Source of the DNA: Nitzschia sp. DOCU1
Lineage: Eukaryota > Bacillariophyta > Bacillariophyceae > Bacillariales > Bacillariaceae
Length of the DNA: 64,000 nt
Direction: 5' to 3'
Assembly: GCA_951394045.1 (NCBI GenBank)
Contig: OX595985.1
Location: 5,766,001 to 5,830,000 of the forward strand
Shown here: positions 9,884 through 20,394 of the stretch, one piece after another
Numbering within the stretch: position 1 is the stretch's first letter
How the letters are laid out: the number at the start of each line of letters is the position of its first letter
Notes under the pieces: generated by a model
Seen by the model: the letters and a program-made list of their open reading frames with translations, nothing else
Told to the model about the DNA's origin: nothing
Database searches by the model: none
Position numbers and translations under genes: made by a program

Positions 9884-10954
9884 ATCGAGGTGCCAGATCT
9901 TAGGTGGCATTGACACTAGGATCTCATCGGCATACGACTAGCTGGAGTCGATGCGCGATGCTTGCGTCATACAACGTCACGTCGTCGGTGACGTCAATAG
10001 GTAATGGGCCTTGTCCGACGATGTCCGAGACCGGCCTGGCGTCCGCGTCCGAGCGCAACGCATTCGTCATGCTACGTCATCACGTATGATGTCACACATG
10101 ACTAATTAGACTAATAGCTATGGACTACAATCATTCGAAGGAGTCGACGTGCAAAGCAGTGTACTGCACGACCTTACGCATTTTAAATTCGACGGAGAAG
10201 ACAATCCGGACCAGGACTTACTACATGGCACATGCCAAACCTTTCGTGCCCGCAACGGGTGGCTACAGTGAAATGATAGACTTCTTAGTGAAACATCCAG
10301 GGGGGACGGTGCTGGACATAGAATTTTCATCTACCTGGATTACTGGGACCCCCTGAGCGATGGTTATGCCGGTGTCAAAAATGATTGTTGTAAATCCTAG
10401 GTCGACGTCAATACTCTTAGTCCTGAACGTAGAGCTGATATCTTACGACTCCTAGAACTTGGCTAGAAGAAGGAGGCCAAAGAAACTTCGTACTAAAAAC
10501 GGAATTTATACTTAGCCTTAGCTAGAGTATTATAAAAAACTACCATGTCAAATCAGCAAATTCTCTCAGAGATGGCCACCAATCCCGAATCTAGAGTAGC
10601 AATGGTTGGGGGCTTCCAAAGTAGCATGCGATTTGCAGGTGACATCTACACTTTAACAAATGCAAGGTATGCTAGTACTTTATCGTCATCCCTAGAAAGA
10701 GCCAACGCTCACTCCTGTTTCACCCTGGTTTGAAAGCATTTGCAGTGCCATCTTGGTAAGGTTGAAGTCAGCATATTTATTCTCATCGTTGGGTATCACA
10801 AAGTCCGAAATGTTAGCGTATGCATCCAATGCTGAGCCTAGGAATCGTTTGAAGTCAGGGTTCGTTCTTTCATTTCCCACTGCAGGGTAAAAACCGCTAA
10901 TATATTTCTCCTTGCAAGAAAAATAGGATGCCAGCGGTGTGACTTTGTGACAGG
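9884..10954. repeat. 1071-bp tandem duplication, second copy
   Basis: Direct continuation of the first copy. The right junction is where GACAGG is followed by AAGGCC instead of ATCGAGG. This copy is joined to the full-length gene. Confidence 0.9.
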
Positions 10955-13458
10955 AAGGCCTTTTCCCCCCGCCCCGTTTACAGGCGTCCTCGCAATGCAT
11001 GCTTCCTTCTACATGTGTAGTATATTGTTGGAGCTGTGCCAGCATTCCCGATTCACCCGCCGATACGGCTTCGATGGTGAAATAAATAGCGTGACGGATC
11101 AGAGTTTTCAGTGAGTTCTCCAATTCAGTCTCCATGCATCGTGCATGGTAATGCAACATTGATAGTTCTGTAATCTGATCTGGTGGCAGTTGACCCTTCT
11201 GCCAAGGCTGATAAAAAACGCCAAAATGGCCTCCCACGTCGTAACTTTGGAAGCTTCTGGAATCCATAATGGCTTTATACCAAGAAGCCGGAGCGGCCTG
11301 TGTCAGTCGATACGCTCCTATATCATCATCATTCCGCAGTGGATCACAGAGAGCTCGAGACGGGATAGAGCCTTGCACATATCCAACACGCATCCGCCTC
11401 CCATCCCCAACAATGTTTTTATAACTAGACAGATAACTCGAAACTCCAAAAGGCGACAGTGTACAGTCTCCTTCTTCTTCTTCTTGCTCGACAACACAGG
11501 TCGCATTGTTGGTTTTGATCACCAGAAATTCGTCTGTATCACACTTTATCGTAATGTCGGATGAGCCACGAAGCCAGTTTCCGATATCGCTCAACTCTTG
11601 TTCCACCTCGTTGAGATTGGCAGGCGAAAAAATCACCTGCACCCCAAATGAGTCTCGCATCTGCTTCAGAAAAAACGTACATTTCGGGTCAGTACTGCCA
11701 TCAAGAATATACAGATTCTGAAACCCAATCAATGTGCCGTGATACAGCACCCATTTTTTCAAAAGAGGCCACTCATCCCTTGTCATCATCACGAGCTTGA
11801 GAATGGCATGTTTTGGGCCCCGTGAACGATCCACACCATTTTGCCATTCTTGCCATAATGTCATGTCTCCTTCAACACCTTTGGATTGGAGATATTCTGG
11901 ATATGTAAGGCTACCATCAGGACCACCAGTGTTGAAATAAGGAAATGCTCGCAATGGTTGGCCTCTTATTAATGGCTGATTGATTGGTATCATCAAGTCA
12001 GCCTTTTCATTTTCAATGGATAATGTAGGGAACGTGAATCCATCATGTACAAGAGCATCCAGCCATTGTTGCATCATTGTGACATCGTCAAGGTCAATGA
12101 AGTTTCTTTCATATAACGCAATGTACAAGTTCTCAACATACCTGGGAAGGAAACCGTCCAATGGTTTCTCTTCCTCCCAAGAAGCCAGAAACGCCAACAG
12201 GCTTAACGTTTGCTGCTGAAGATCAGCATCGTCCATACTGTTGTCTTTGGTGCCACGGCTAACCACTGGAGGAGCATATAGCAGCACCAGATGAAGATCT
12301 TGAAAGATCCTTTGTGCAACAAAGGAGCGCCATGTATCTGCCACACAGTTGGGAATGGTAGATGGCAGAAACAAGGCCCAAAAAGCATAATACATGTGCA
12401 CTGACCCCTGTGCATTGTACGGAGCATAGGATTGCCGTGGGACCAGCAATCGACTGGCAGCATTGTCGAACGACAAAGGAAGATGATTATTGGATTGTGA
12501 GGTTGCAGTATCCACGTCTGGATAGCCATCACAAACTGTCTGAATGACACCGATGCTTTTCGTTTTAATGCTGGCACCTCTGAGCTCCACTCTTAATCGA
12601 TCAATTGGTAGCTGTGGGTGCAGATTCTTCTGGTCCTGCTTGGCAGGAAAGCCTTTAGGCCACCACCCTTCTTCAGCAGGTCCCAAGGATGATGGATCAT
12701 CCATCCTCATCATCATGAGAGGGTATGGATTAAAAGCTTTACCTGCATACTCGCTTTCCACACCAGGCAAGTGGCGGACAAGCATCTCCTCAAGTTCGAG
12801 TGCCTTTACCGAAAAGGGTGAAACAGGAATGTATTTGTCCTTGCTGAAATCGGGTGGTGCTGGTTTGAGAATGTTGCTGTCAGGATCATAATCAAAAATG
12901 ATCTTGGCACCATGTCGAATGGCAAACAAGTATCCAATATTTTTCCGTGCCAAGCTGCTTTTTGTTGGTATGGATTTCGCAAAGGGATGCTTGATGTTAG
13001 CTTGATCCTTCATGGACAGGTAAAATGTATTCGATTGATCTTGCCACTCCCGGGGCTTATGTTTCATCATTCCGACAATCACCATGCAATAATCCTTCAA
13101 CTTGGCAGCAGTACGGAGCGACTCCACTGAACCACTATTTGGGGCATTCTTGCTGGCAAGCACTACTATCCAGGCAATACAGTCCTTTGTCATCCGAGGA
13201 AACAACTTGTTTGTCGGAGGATTGCCAATAGTACCAGATTGCTGGCTAGTGAAATGGCGTGGGCCCTTGTATTCCCCTCCAAATATTTCCGTGACGACTT
13301 TCAAACCCAAAAACCAAAAGTCCTGTGAGAGTTTGTGTGGTTTCAAAAATATTTGAGATACTGCAGATAAAGGCAATCAAGGCACAAATCAGTAGGCCTT
13401 GCTGACGAACACGGAGTCTAGTTTGTCCTGTTCCTCTTTTTGTTATTTTGATGGCCAT
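10692..13458 (-). pseudogene. STELLO/GT2-like glycosyltransferase, left copy, with a 1-nt frameshift
   Basis: The long frame (13376-10692, 894 codons) contains a STELLO-like N-terminal half followed by a GT2-type domain with a DTDEF metal-binding motif near residue 612. Its true start is the ATG at 13458, which opens a signal-anchor helix, as in the right-arm copy at 61479. In this copy one extra G in a G run (about 13274-13277; GGGG against GGG) puts the anchor in another frame. A shortened protein could still start at a downstream Met, but it would lack the membrane anchor. The 3' end is duplicated in tandem. Family known: STELLO proteins act in the Golgi. The substrate is unknown. The G-run difference could be an assembly error. 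Confidence 0.8.
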
Positions 13459-13829
13459 CTTCTCGGAGAATTCGTGCAATAATGATCTTGGAGATTGTTT
13501 CACATCCGGGCATGGGTTTGTTGTTGTTGAGTTGCCGTCTGATTTGGGTGCTCAAGTCGCGCGGGGCTTGAGATAGCGACTTGTGTGGTGTCGTCGCAGA
13601 GCATGGCATAGATTGGCCAAGGTTGGCAACTGACAGCAAATATGCGGTGCACGCAATGGGGTTGGCCGGCGCGTGTCCTATTCGCAAACGCGCGCGCACA
13701 TCATCGACGGAAAAATGGCATGGAATACCGAATGCCAAACCTTTAAAGCTATCTATTTCACGAATTACATACTTATTCAATATCATACACAGGACGAACA
13801 TTCCATACCATCGCCATTCATCGTCCAGA

Positions 13830-16800
13830 TCACTCTTCGTCATTGCTATCCTCTTTGGGGTGTTCCTCATCAATAATGACATCCAGGTTTTCAAGCTTGC
13901 CTCTCGACAACAATTCTAGGACATCCTTCTCGTCCATGGGAAGCGTGTTGCTTTTCGACTTGCTGTCGTGCTTAGTCGCAGGAGATGGCAGCGAAGCAGT
14001 GGATGGTTTCTTGTCGGTTTCATCCAAAACAAAGTTGGGTCGACTAACAGCAGCAGCAGGAGCAACAACTTCAGTAGCCTTGCGAGTTTGCTCTTCTGCA
14101 GCCGCTGTTCGACGCTTGGCCTCTTCCTTGCCTCGTCGTTGGGCTTCGGCGAGTACGGCTTGCTTGGACTGGAGAGCCGCTTTTCGCCTGGCCTCTTCCT
14201 CCTCCCGGAGTTTCGTCAAAGCTTCACCACGACGCTTGGCTTCCTCCACAAACTGAAGATGGAATGCTTCTTCTTCCTTTTTGCGTTTCGTCTCGGCCTC
14301 CACGGCCCGTTTGTGTTCTTCTTCGGCTCGACGCGCCGCTTCTGCCAGTCGAGCTTTTTGGGCAGCTGCCAACTTTTCTTCTTGCGCTTGCTTTCTAGCT
14401 TGAGCCTCGGCTCGTCGCTTGGCTTCTTCGGCTCCCCGCTGCTGCGCCAATTCTAGAATATTCAACCGGGCCTCCTCTTGTTGCTTGATTTTAGTTTCTT
14501 GCTCGGCTTGAAGTCTCTTGACATCTTCTGCTCGCTTTCTGGCTCCATCCAGCCACGCTTGTTGGGCTTGTTGTTCTGCCTGGCGTTTGGCTTCCTCGCT
14601 GAGTTTTTGCTTGGCAATAGCCTCACCTCGACGCTCAGCTTCTGCCAAGAACTCTTGTCGGGCACGTTCGAGTCTCGCTTCTTCTTCCAATCGTTTCGCT
14701 TCCGCTAGCTCTCGTCGTTTGGCCTCTACCATTCCACGGCGTTCGGCATCCACTCGAATTGCTTCTTGAGCTTGTTGCTCTTGCCTGGCGAGATTTTCTC
14801 CTGGCTGTTTGGATTGTTGGGCTTGCATTCCCCGTTCCAAAACCTCCGAGCCCCATTGCATGCGAGCTTCTTCACGTTGCAGTTCGATATCTATCAAATC
14901 TTGCTCCAATCGCTTGACATTACCCGACAAGGACTCGACATGCTCATCCGTAATCGGTTCATCATCGTCAAAGTTGTTGCTGGAAGTGGTACCCACCCAT
15001 CGATCACTACTACGACTATCCTTGAGGAGTGAAGCTTGAACAGTATGTTGCTGGCGTAGAGACGTAGTAGGAATCAATGGATCCAAATCTTCCTTGACCA
15101 TTCGTCTCGACGAGGCAGCAGCAGCTGCTTCTCGTCCACGACGTTCTGCTTCGGCAAGTCGTTGTAAACGAGCTTGTTCCAATCGTGCTTCTTCCTCACG
15201 TTGCAACGCTTCTGCTTCGGCTCGTCGTTGTGCTGCCAATTCTCCTCGACGCTTGGCTTCTTCCATTACTTGTTGCTTGGCCTGTTGTTCTGCTTCTTGT
15301 TTGGCTTGTTCTTCGGCACGCAACATGGCTGCCAATTGACCCCGTCGTTCCGCTTCGGCCAATAATTGTTGACGGGCTTGTTGCACACGTTCTTGTTCTT
15401 GCTGCTGAGCCTGTTCTTGCATGGCACGCCGTTTAGCCGCCGCTTCACCACGTTGAATGGCTTCATCCAACAAGTTTACCTTGGAATCCAGTTCGGACAA
15501 TTTTTGACGTTCCAATTCATCTCTCAAAATGGCAGAAAGTTGTCCACGTTTCTTGGCCAGTTCCAACCGATCTTGACGGGCTTGTTCGAGTTTCGCGAGT
15601 TCATCTAGTTCCTTGGCTTGTCGTTCGGCGCGTTGTAAATAATCCAATTCACCTCGACGACGAGCTTCTTCTAAAATGCGTTGTTTGGCCAAGGCTTCTT
15701 CCACCGCCTTGTTTCCGTATTGGGATTGCAATTTTTGAAAGGCTTCTCCACGTTGTTCGGCTTGCAACCGTTGTTGGGCTTGTAATTCTTCGAGTTGGAT
15801 TTGCGCTTGACGACGTGCTTCTTCTGCCGCCGCACGTTGTTCAGCGGCTTGTTGACCCCGTAATTGCGCTAGCCGTAAAGCGTCGTCGGCTTTGGTAGTG
15901 GCAAGTGCTTCCAATCGAGCCTGTTCTTCCACAATTTTTTGTTTTTCCGCCGCCAATTGTCCTCGCAATTGAGCTTGTTTAAAAATTTCTTCTTGAGCTT
16001 GTTGTTCTGCTTGTAAACGAGCTTGCTCCTTTGCCAAAATTTCCAATTTTTGCTTGCCCCGTTCTTGGGCTTGTTGTAGAGCTTCTTGCCTCAGTTCCTC
16101 GAGCTTGGCCGCTTTGGCGCGTTCTTGTTCTTCTAGCAACACTCTACGTTCGGCCGCCGCTTGACCCCGACGTCGAGCTTGTTCCAAGACTTCTTGCTTT
16201 CGTTCGGCTTCTGTAAGCTTTGGCTTGAGTTGGACATAGTTTTGTTCGTGACGTTCTTGTGCCTTTTGCAAGTTTTGCCATTGCAGCTCTTCCAAACGAG
16301 CTTGTTCTTGACGTTGCTGCTCTTCAAACGCCAATTGTTGTTGAGCCTGTTCGGCACCTCGACGACGGGCTTGTTCCATTAACCAATCCAAATTTTGTGG
16401 CTCTTGTGAGGATGGCTCGACCGCATTGCCATAAAAGTAGTCCTCGTCAGTTTCATCCATTGTTGCCCTTTTAGGACCTACATCTTTTGCTGTATTTCGT
16501 GCTTTGTGTTCTTGTCCTCGTCGTGCAGCAGCCGCCCATTGTTCTAATAGACGTTCTTCTTGCAACCATTCTTGTTGCAAACGTTCTTCTTCCAAACGAC
16601 GCTGGCGTTGGGCCTGCTCTAATCCGCGTTGCATCGCCGCTTGTTCGGCCGTCATGGGTTGTTGTTGTTCCTGATAAAAGTCGTCATAATACTCTTCCTG
16701 ACCGTTATACCATTCTTGACCTAGTTCTTGTTGCGCCAATCGTGCTTGTGCTTGTTCGGGTGTTTCGGCAAAAAAGTTCACGTCAAAATCTTCATAACTT

Positions 16801-17369
16801 TGCAGCTCTTGTTCTTGACGTTTTCGCAATGCTTCTTGTCGATCATCCAACCCCCCGACTTTGAGTGTCGGCCGCTTCTTGTTAGTAACGGGTCGAGTAG
16901 GTCGTCGCGGAGTTCGTTGCGCAATGTTGCGATATTGTTCCTGAAGTTTGGCAGCAAGTTGTCTATACTTTGGATTAGGACGATCCACCATGCGGGGCTT
17001 GGCGGCAGCAACAGTACCTTCCAGGCCTGTAATTTCAGTGGGATAGAGCACGGATTCCACACTGGAATTGTCGGGTCTCACGGAAGAACGGGGTCCTCGT
17101 TGTATAAGAGGTGGGGCATGGCGAGTGGGTTCCACTAAGTCCTCATAATCTTGCCACTGTGACTGTGACTTGGCAGTAGGCTTGTTGTCAGTATTCGATA
17201 CAGGCCGATACTTTGGATTATTGGGATTATTAGGATCTTGAGTCCATGGAATGTCTTTACGTGGGGCCGTAGCAGCATACAAGGCGTGTTGTTTTTCCTG
17301 GCGGGGTGAGACAAAGGCTTGACTTGAAGTTGCCACAAAGCAAGTCAAGGCCACTACGGAAAACTTCAT
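13830..17369 (-). CDS. Plastid-targeted giant coiled-coil protein (1179 aa)
   Basis: The N-terminus is a signal peptide (residues 1-18) that runs into S-Q-A-F at 16-19. This is the ASAF-type junction which in diatoms sends proteins through the ER to the plastid, with Phe first after cleavage. After about 170 mixed residues the protein is almost entirely alpha-helical, rich in Glu, Gln, Ala and Arg. It is built of repeats of about 30-40 residues, recognisable by RRGxxAA followed by EEQ and Leu at heptad-like spacing. There is no enzymatic motif. It could be a plastid scaffold or membrane-organising filament (inference). The start is the ATG at the signal peptide. Broken relatives lie at 54160-54960 and 59617-59797. 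The ORF is intact and intron-free. Confidence 0.85.
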   Translation of the reverse strand: MKFSVVALTCFVATSSQAFVSPRQEKQHALYAATAPRKDIPWTQDPNNPNNPKYRPVSNTDNKPTAKSQSQWQDYEDLVEPTRHAPPLIQRGPRSSVRPDNSSVESVLYPTEITGLEGTVAAAKPRMVDRPNPKYRQLAAKLQEQYRNIAQRTPRRPTRPVTNKKRPTLKVGGLDDRQEALRKRQEQELQSYEDFDVNFFAETPEQAQARLAQQELGQEWYNGQEEYYDDFYQEQQQPMTAEQAAMQRGLEQAQRQRRLEEERLQQEWLQEERLLEQWAAAARRGQEHKARNTAKDVGPKRATMDETDEDYFYGNAVEPSSQEPQNLDWLMEQARRRGAEQAQQQLAFEEQQRQEQARLEELQWQNLQKAQERHEQNYVQLKPKLTEAERKQEVLEQARRRGQAAAERRVLLEEQERAKAAKLEELRQEALQQAQERGKQKLEILAKEQARLQAEQQAQEEIFKQAQLRGQLAAEKQKIVEEQARLEALATTKADDALRLAQLRGQQAAEQRAAAEEARRQAQIQLEELQAQQRLQAEQRGEAFQKLQSQYGNKAVEEALAKQRILEEARRRGELDYLQRAERQAKELDELAKLEQARQDRLELAKKRGQLSAILRDELERQKLSELDSKVNLLDEAIQRGEAAAKRRAMQEQAQQQEQERVQQARQQLLAEAERRGQLAAMLRAEEQAKQEAEQQAKQQVMEEAKRRGELAAQRRAEAEALQREEEARLEQARLQRLAEAERRGREAAAAASSRRMVKEDLDPLIPTTSLRQQHTVQASLLKDSRSSDRWVGTTSSNNFDDDEPITDEHVESLSGNVKRLEQDLIDIELQREEARMQWGSEVLERGMQAQQSKQPGENLARQEQQAQEAIRVDAERRGMVEAKRRELAEAKRLEEEARLERARQEFLAEAERRGEAIAKQKLSEEAKRQAEQQAQQAWLDGARKRAEDVKRLQAEQETKIKQQEEARLNILELAQQRGAEEAKRRAEAQARKQAQEEKLAAAQKARLAEAARRAEEEHKRAVEAETKRKKEEEAFHLQFVEEAKRRGEALTKLREEEEARRKAALQSKQAVLAEAQRRGKEEAKRRTAAAEEQTRKATEVVAPAAAVSRPNFVLDETDKKPSTASLPSPATKHDSKSKSNTLPMDEKDVLELLSRGKLENLDVIIDEEHPKEDSNDEE

Positions 17370-17917
17370 TGTGTTTGTGATGGACTGTAATGTTAGTTGT
17401 AATGAAATGATTCGATTCGAAAGAAGATGTTGTTGCTATTGCGTGTTGCTATTGCTGCTGTTCATTCGTTGCCAACGGCTTCCTTTGCCATCATGGTGGC
17501 ACGTCGTCGGTTTGCTGATTGGCGCTCGTGCCGTTGAGAATTCGCGGGGGTACATACACATGGCAGTATGCCCAGAAAACCTTCCAGGTGGCAGGTGAGG
17601 ATTCGCTGTATTGGACGTATGCCCAAAAATGACGCAAAATGACGTTCTTCGCCAAATACTCTATGGAAAAAGTACGTCATTCATGCCAATCGATCGGTGC
17701 CAACGAACGTCAGGCTTTGCCAACAGCAACAAACAACAACAATAATGGCAATGGAAAAAAAGACAGCAAGTTTCCATAATGAGGAATTCCAAGAACCAGC
17801 TAGCTAACTACGGTAGCTTAGCTAGAAAGACAAAGTAGAGGCAAAGAGAAATCATCCAAGAATTCTTCATTCTTGCCGCAAACCGAGCTTCCAAGAATGA
17901 AAATGATCATCTGAGTT
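17370..17917. promoter_or_regulatory. Upstream region of the coiled-coil gene
   Basis: No coding sequence is supported in these 550 bases. They lie directly upstream of the coiled-coil gene's ATG and so should hold its promoter. The copia element inserted at the far side (TSD GAGTT, 17913-17917). No specific motif can be named. Confidence 0.4.
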
Positions 17918-18081
17918 TGTCGAACGAGTCATATCACACGTACACACGACAGACCACAGAACCGTTGTTCTTCTTCCTCCGGTGATTCCGAAACTGCAGC
18001 AAACTAAAACAAAGTGTAGCCACTCTTTTTATTTCGGAATACTTTGCATTGCAAGTAGGTCGAGATCGAAGGAGCACGACA
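17918..18081 (+). repeat. 5' LTR of copia A
   Basis: 164-bp terminal repeat, matched by 24844-25005 apart from a TG gap and two base changes. It is preceded by GAGTT. Confidence 0.95.
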
Positions 18082-18231
18082 GGTTATGAGCCCAACCAAC
18101 GTATCAAAAGCAACAGAGAGCATCCGCTTGATAAGCGCTGCACCTCTGTCGCCGGAAATCCGAAGGAAAGACGGAACTGAGTCCACCGCAAGAAAACTGT
18201 ACCGTGAGAAGCTTCTCACTGAGTGAACACG

Positions 18232-20394
18232 ATGTCAACCTACGATTCGATTACGATGTACCAAGTCAAGTTTGTGGTCCACCCCAAGGACCCAAACATG
18301 CACATTCATCTGAACCATCTCTACGGAGAGATGATTCCAAACCCCGAGATTCTTTTCACAGATCCGAATCAGCGTGACACTATTGTGTCCAATGACGAGC
18401 TTCTCGAAAGACTCCGCCAAAGTATCGTGCAGGATCTGATCGTCCCCTATGCCACTGAAACGATCGATGCCAGTGTCATTGAAAGGATCATCGAACAAGC
18501 ACCAATCTTCGTGATGCAAGGGAACCTCTCGCGACGATTGACCCGAGAAAGTCTTGTTCAAGCGTTGGAACACGCGAAAAAGGGGAACAAGGAGCTGATT
18601 GAGTTTCGAGTTGCGATGAACCACGTTCATCCCGCACCGTCTGCTGCTGGACTATCCTATTTGGATTTGAGTGAGTTTTTGACTACCCCCGTTCCACCTG
18701 CCCAGGTTCCGAATCCGCCTTCCGCCACCGAAATTGCAACAGCAGTCGCCAGCGCAATCAACATTCCTGCGCCACCAAGTGCTTCTCAAATCGCCAGTGC
18801 ATTTGCTAGCGCCTTCCAATCTGCGCCAGCACCTGCAGCTACGTCTAGTGGTGGAGGAACTAGCACCATGACCAACTCTGCTAACACTGGAGGGATTTTA
18901 TTCCAGTACAACCCGGCAAATCTACCGAACGATGTCCGCCTCCGATACAAGAAACACACGGATGGCAAACTGGTCCTCAAAAGCATGATTGAAACACCGT
19001 ACTTTAACAACAAATTCTACTACGAGGAAGGCATGGACAAGATTTTCCTGGCCGATGGAACACTCTTCATTATTCAACAGCCGAATGAGAAGGAGTTCCT
19101 GAAAGTCAACGTGAGCTGCGAAGACAACACGCACGCGGGCGTTCGCGCATGGTATTCCGACTTCGTGAAAACTTGCCACGAATACGGCTACTATGCTCAT
19201 CCAATCTGGTGCTTCAAGAAAGACCATGGTGAGGAAAAGGGCTTCAAGGTAGGAGCAAACGCAGACGATGATCTTCCGCAGCGCATGCAAATTGGAATCC
19301 AACGCATGTCGCACGCAATCTTCCGCGTGCTCTCGAAGAAAGACGTTTTCCCAAGCAAAAGTCGTCTCACATCCATCGTCCGAGCCTGCAATGGTGATGG
19401 CTACCGCGCGCTCAAGGCTATCCTGTTTGAATCGCATCCAGCTTTTCATCATCAGCCGTCCACGTTGATCACGACCTACCCCAAGAAGCGTGATCAAACG
19501 ATGCTTGAATACTACGGGAAATTTCTGGACTTTCTCCAACTGCGCGCCTACATCTCGAACATTGATGCCTCGCTGGACGATACTTCGGAACTCGACATTT
19601 TTATCGCCAACACCAAGTACAGCGAATACCTCAATCGCATGACTGTGGACGAGCGTTGTCTCAGCAGTCTGAGCCACAAGTACACTGGAAGCCAACTTGT
19701 TGAGACTCTCGATAAGTTTCTGCTGATGCCGGATAGCCCTGCTCGACGCAAAATCCACGAATCACGCCCTGGGGGGGGCAACAGTGGGCAACGCACCACG
19801 TCCTTTCGACGTGGCACGGATTTCCGTCGTCAGACTGCTGCTCGTGTCCAGCAAATTACTGCTGTTTCTGACGATGAAGGGGATTCTGACCCCGACAGTC
19901 CCAGCGATGACGATGCCTCTGACGTTGATCCAATTGATGTCGAACTCCATGCAATCAAGGTCCCGAAGAGTCCTGCAGCCAAGGAACTCTACCACGTCAT
20001 CGCATTCAAGCAGACCCAAAGGCTGCCCAATCGCCAGAATGCATCGTCTGTGGCGAAAAGCATCGCTTTGATCGCTGCAAGATTCTTGCGAACCACGAGT
20101 TTCTCAAGGCTCACTATGTCCGTGCATGTCAAAACTTCCGTGGAGACCAATCGGCTCGTGCCGCTGCATTCCCAGGTTCTGACGGTAAAATTCCGCCACG
20201 CACTATCAAGGTACCGGCCAAGGACAAAATCCCCGTCAACTTTATCGACGATGACAGCAATCATGGCTCTGTCACCGATGAAGAGCTGGATTTTCAGGAC
20301 GGCCGTGTTTAAGTTTGGTCACACGCCGCCGCCCATTACTGAAATCCAAACGACATTCCAGCAGGACAACGTCGGCGCTACCCATCCGTGGTAG
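18232..20394 (+). CDS. gag: Copia A gag, with a probable frame change before the zinc knuckle
   Basis: Starts at the ATG at 18232, about 150 bases after the 5' LTR, and reads through a soluble alpha-helical region with an Ala/Pro-rich stretch near residues 150-210. From about 19990 the reported frame turns into low-quality sequence, while the -1 frame encodes a clean Cys-x2-Cys-x3-His-x4-Cys zinc knuckle at 20040-20078 and stays open to a stop at about 20312. So either this copy has a 1-nt indel near 19995-20010 or there is programmed frameshifting. Pol is in the third frame. The N-terminal 580 residues are well supported as gag; the C-terminal part of this frame is doubtful. Confidence 0.75.
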   Translation: MSTYDSITMYQVKFVVHPKDPNMHIHLNHLYGEMIPNPEILFTDPNQRDTIVSNDELLERLRQSIVQDLIVPYATETIDASVIERIIEQAPIFVMQGNLSRRLTRESLVQALEHAKKGNKELIEFRVAMNHVHPAPSAAGLSYLDLSEFLTTPVPPAQVPNPPSATEIATAVASAINIPAPPSASQIASAFASAFQSAPAPAATSSGGGTSTMTNSANTGGILFQYNPANLPNDVRLRYKKHTDGKLVLKSMIETPYFNNKFYYEEGMDKIFLADGTLFIIQQPNEKEFLKVNVSCEDNTHAGVRAWYSDFVKTCHEYGYYAHPIWCFKKDHGEEKGFKVGANADDDLPQRMQIGIQRMSHAIFRVLSKKDVFPSKSRLTSIVRACNGDGYRALKAILFESHPAFHHQPSTLITTYPKKRDQTMLEYYGKFLDFLQLRAYISNIDASLDDTSELDIFIANTKYSEYLNRMTVDERCLSSLSHKYTGSQLVETLDKFLLMPDSPARRKIHESRPGGGNSGQRTTSFRRGTDFRRQTAARVQQITAVSDDEGDSDPDSPSDDDASDVDPIDVELHAIKVPKSPAAKELYHVIAFKQTQRLPNRQNASSVAKSIALIAARFLRTTSFSRLTMSVHVKTSVETNRLVPLHSQVLTVKFRHALSRYRPRTKSPSTLSTMTAIMALSPMKSWIFRTAVFKFGHTPPPITEIQTTFQQDNVGATHPW

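Noticed and set aside
13843..16864. Many plus-strand frames rich in Leu, Phe and Ser
   Set aside because: They are antisense shadows of the Glu/Gln/Arg-rich coiled-coil gene.
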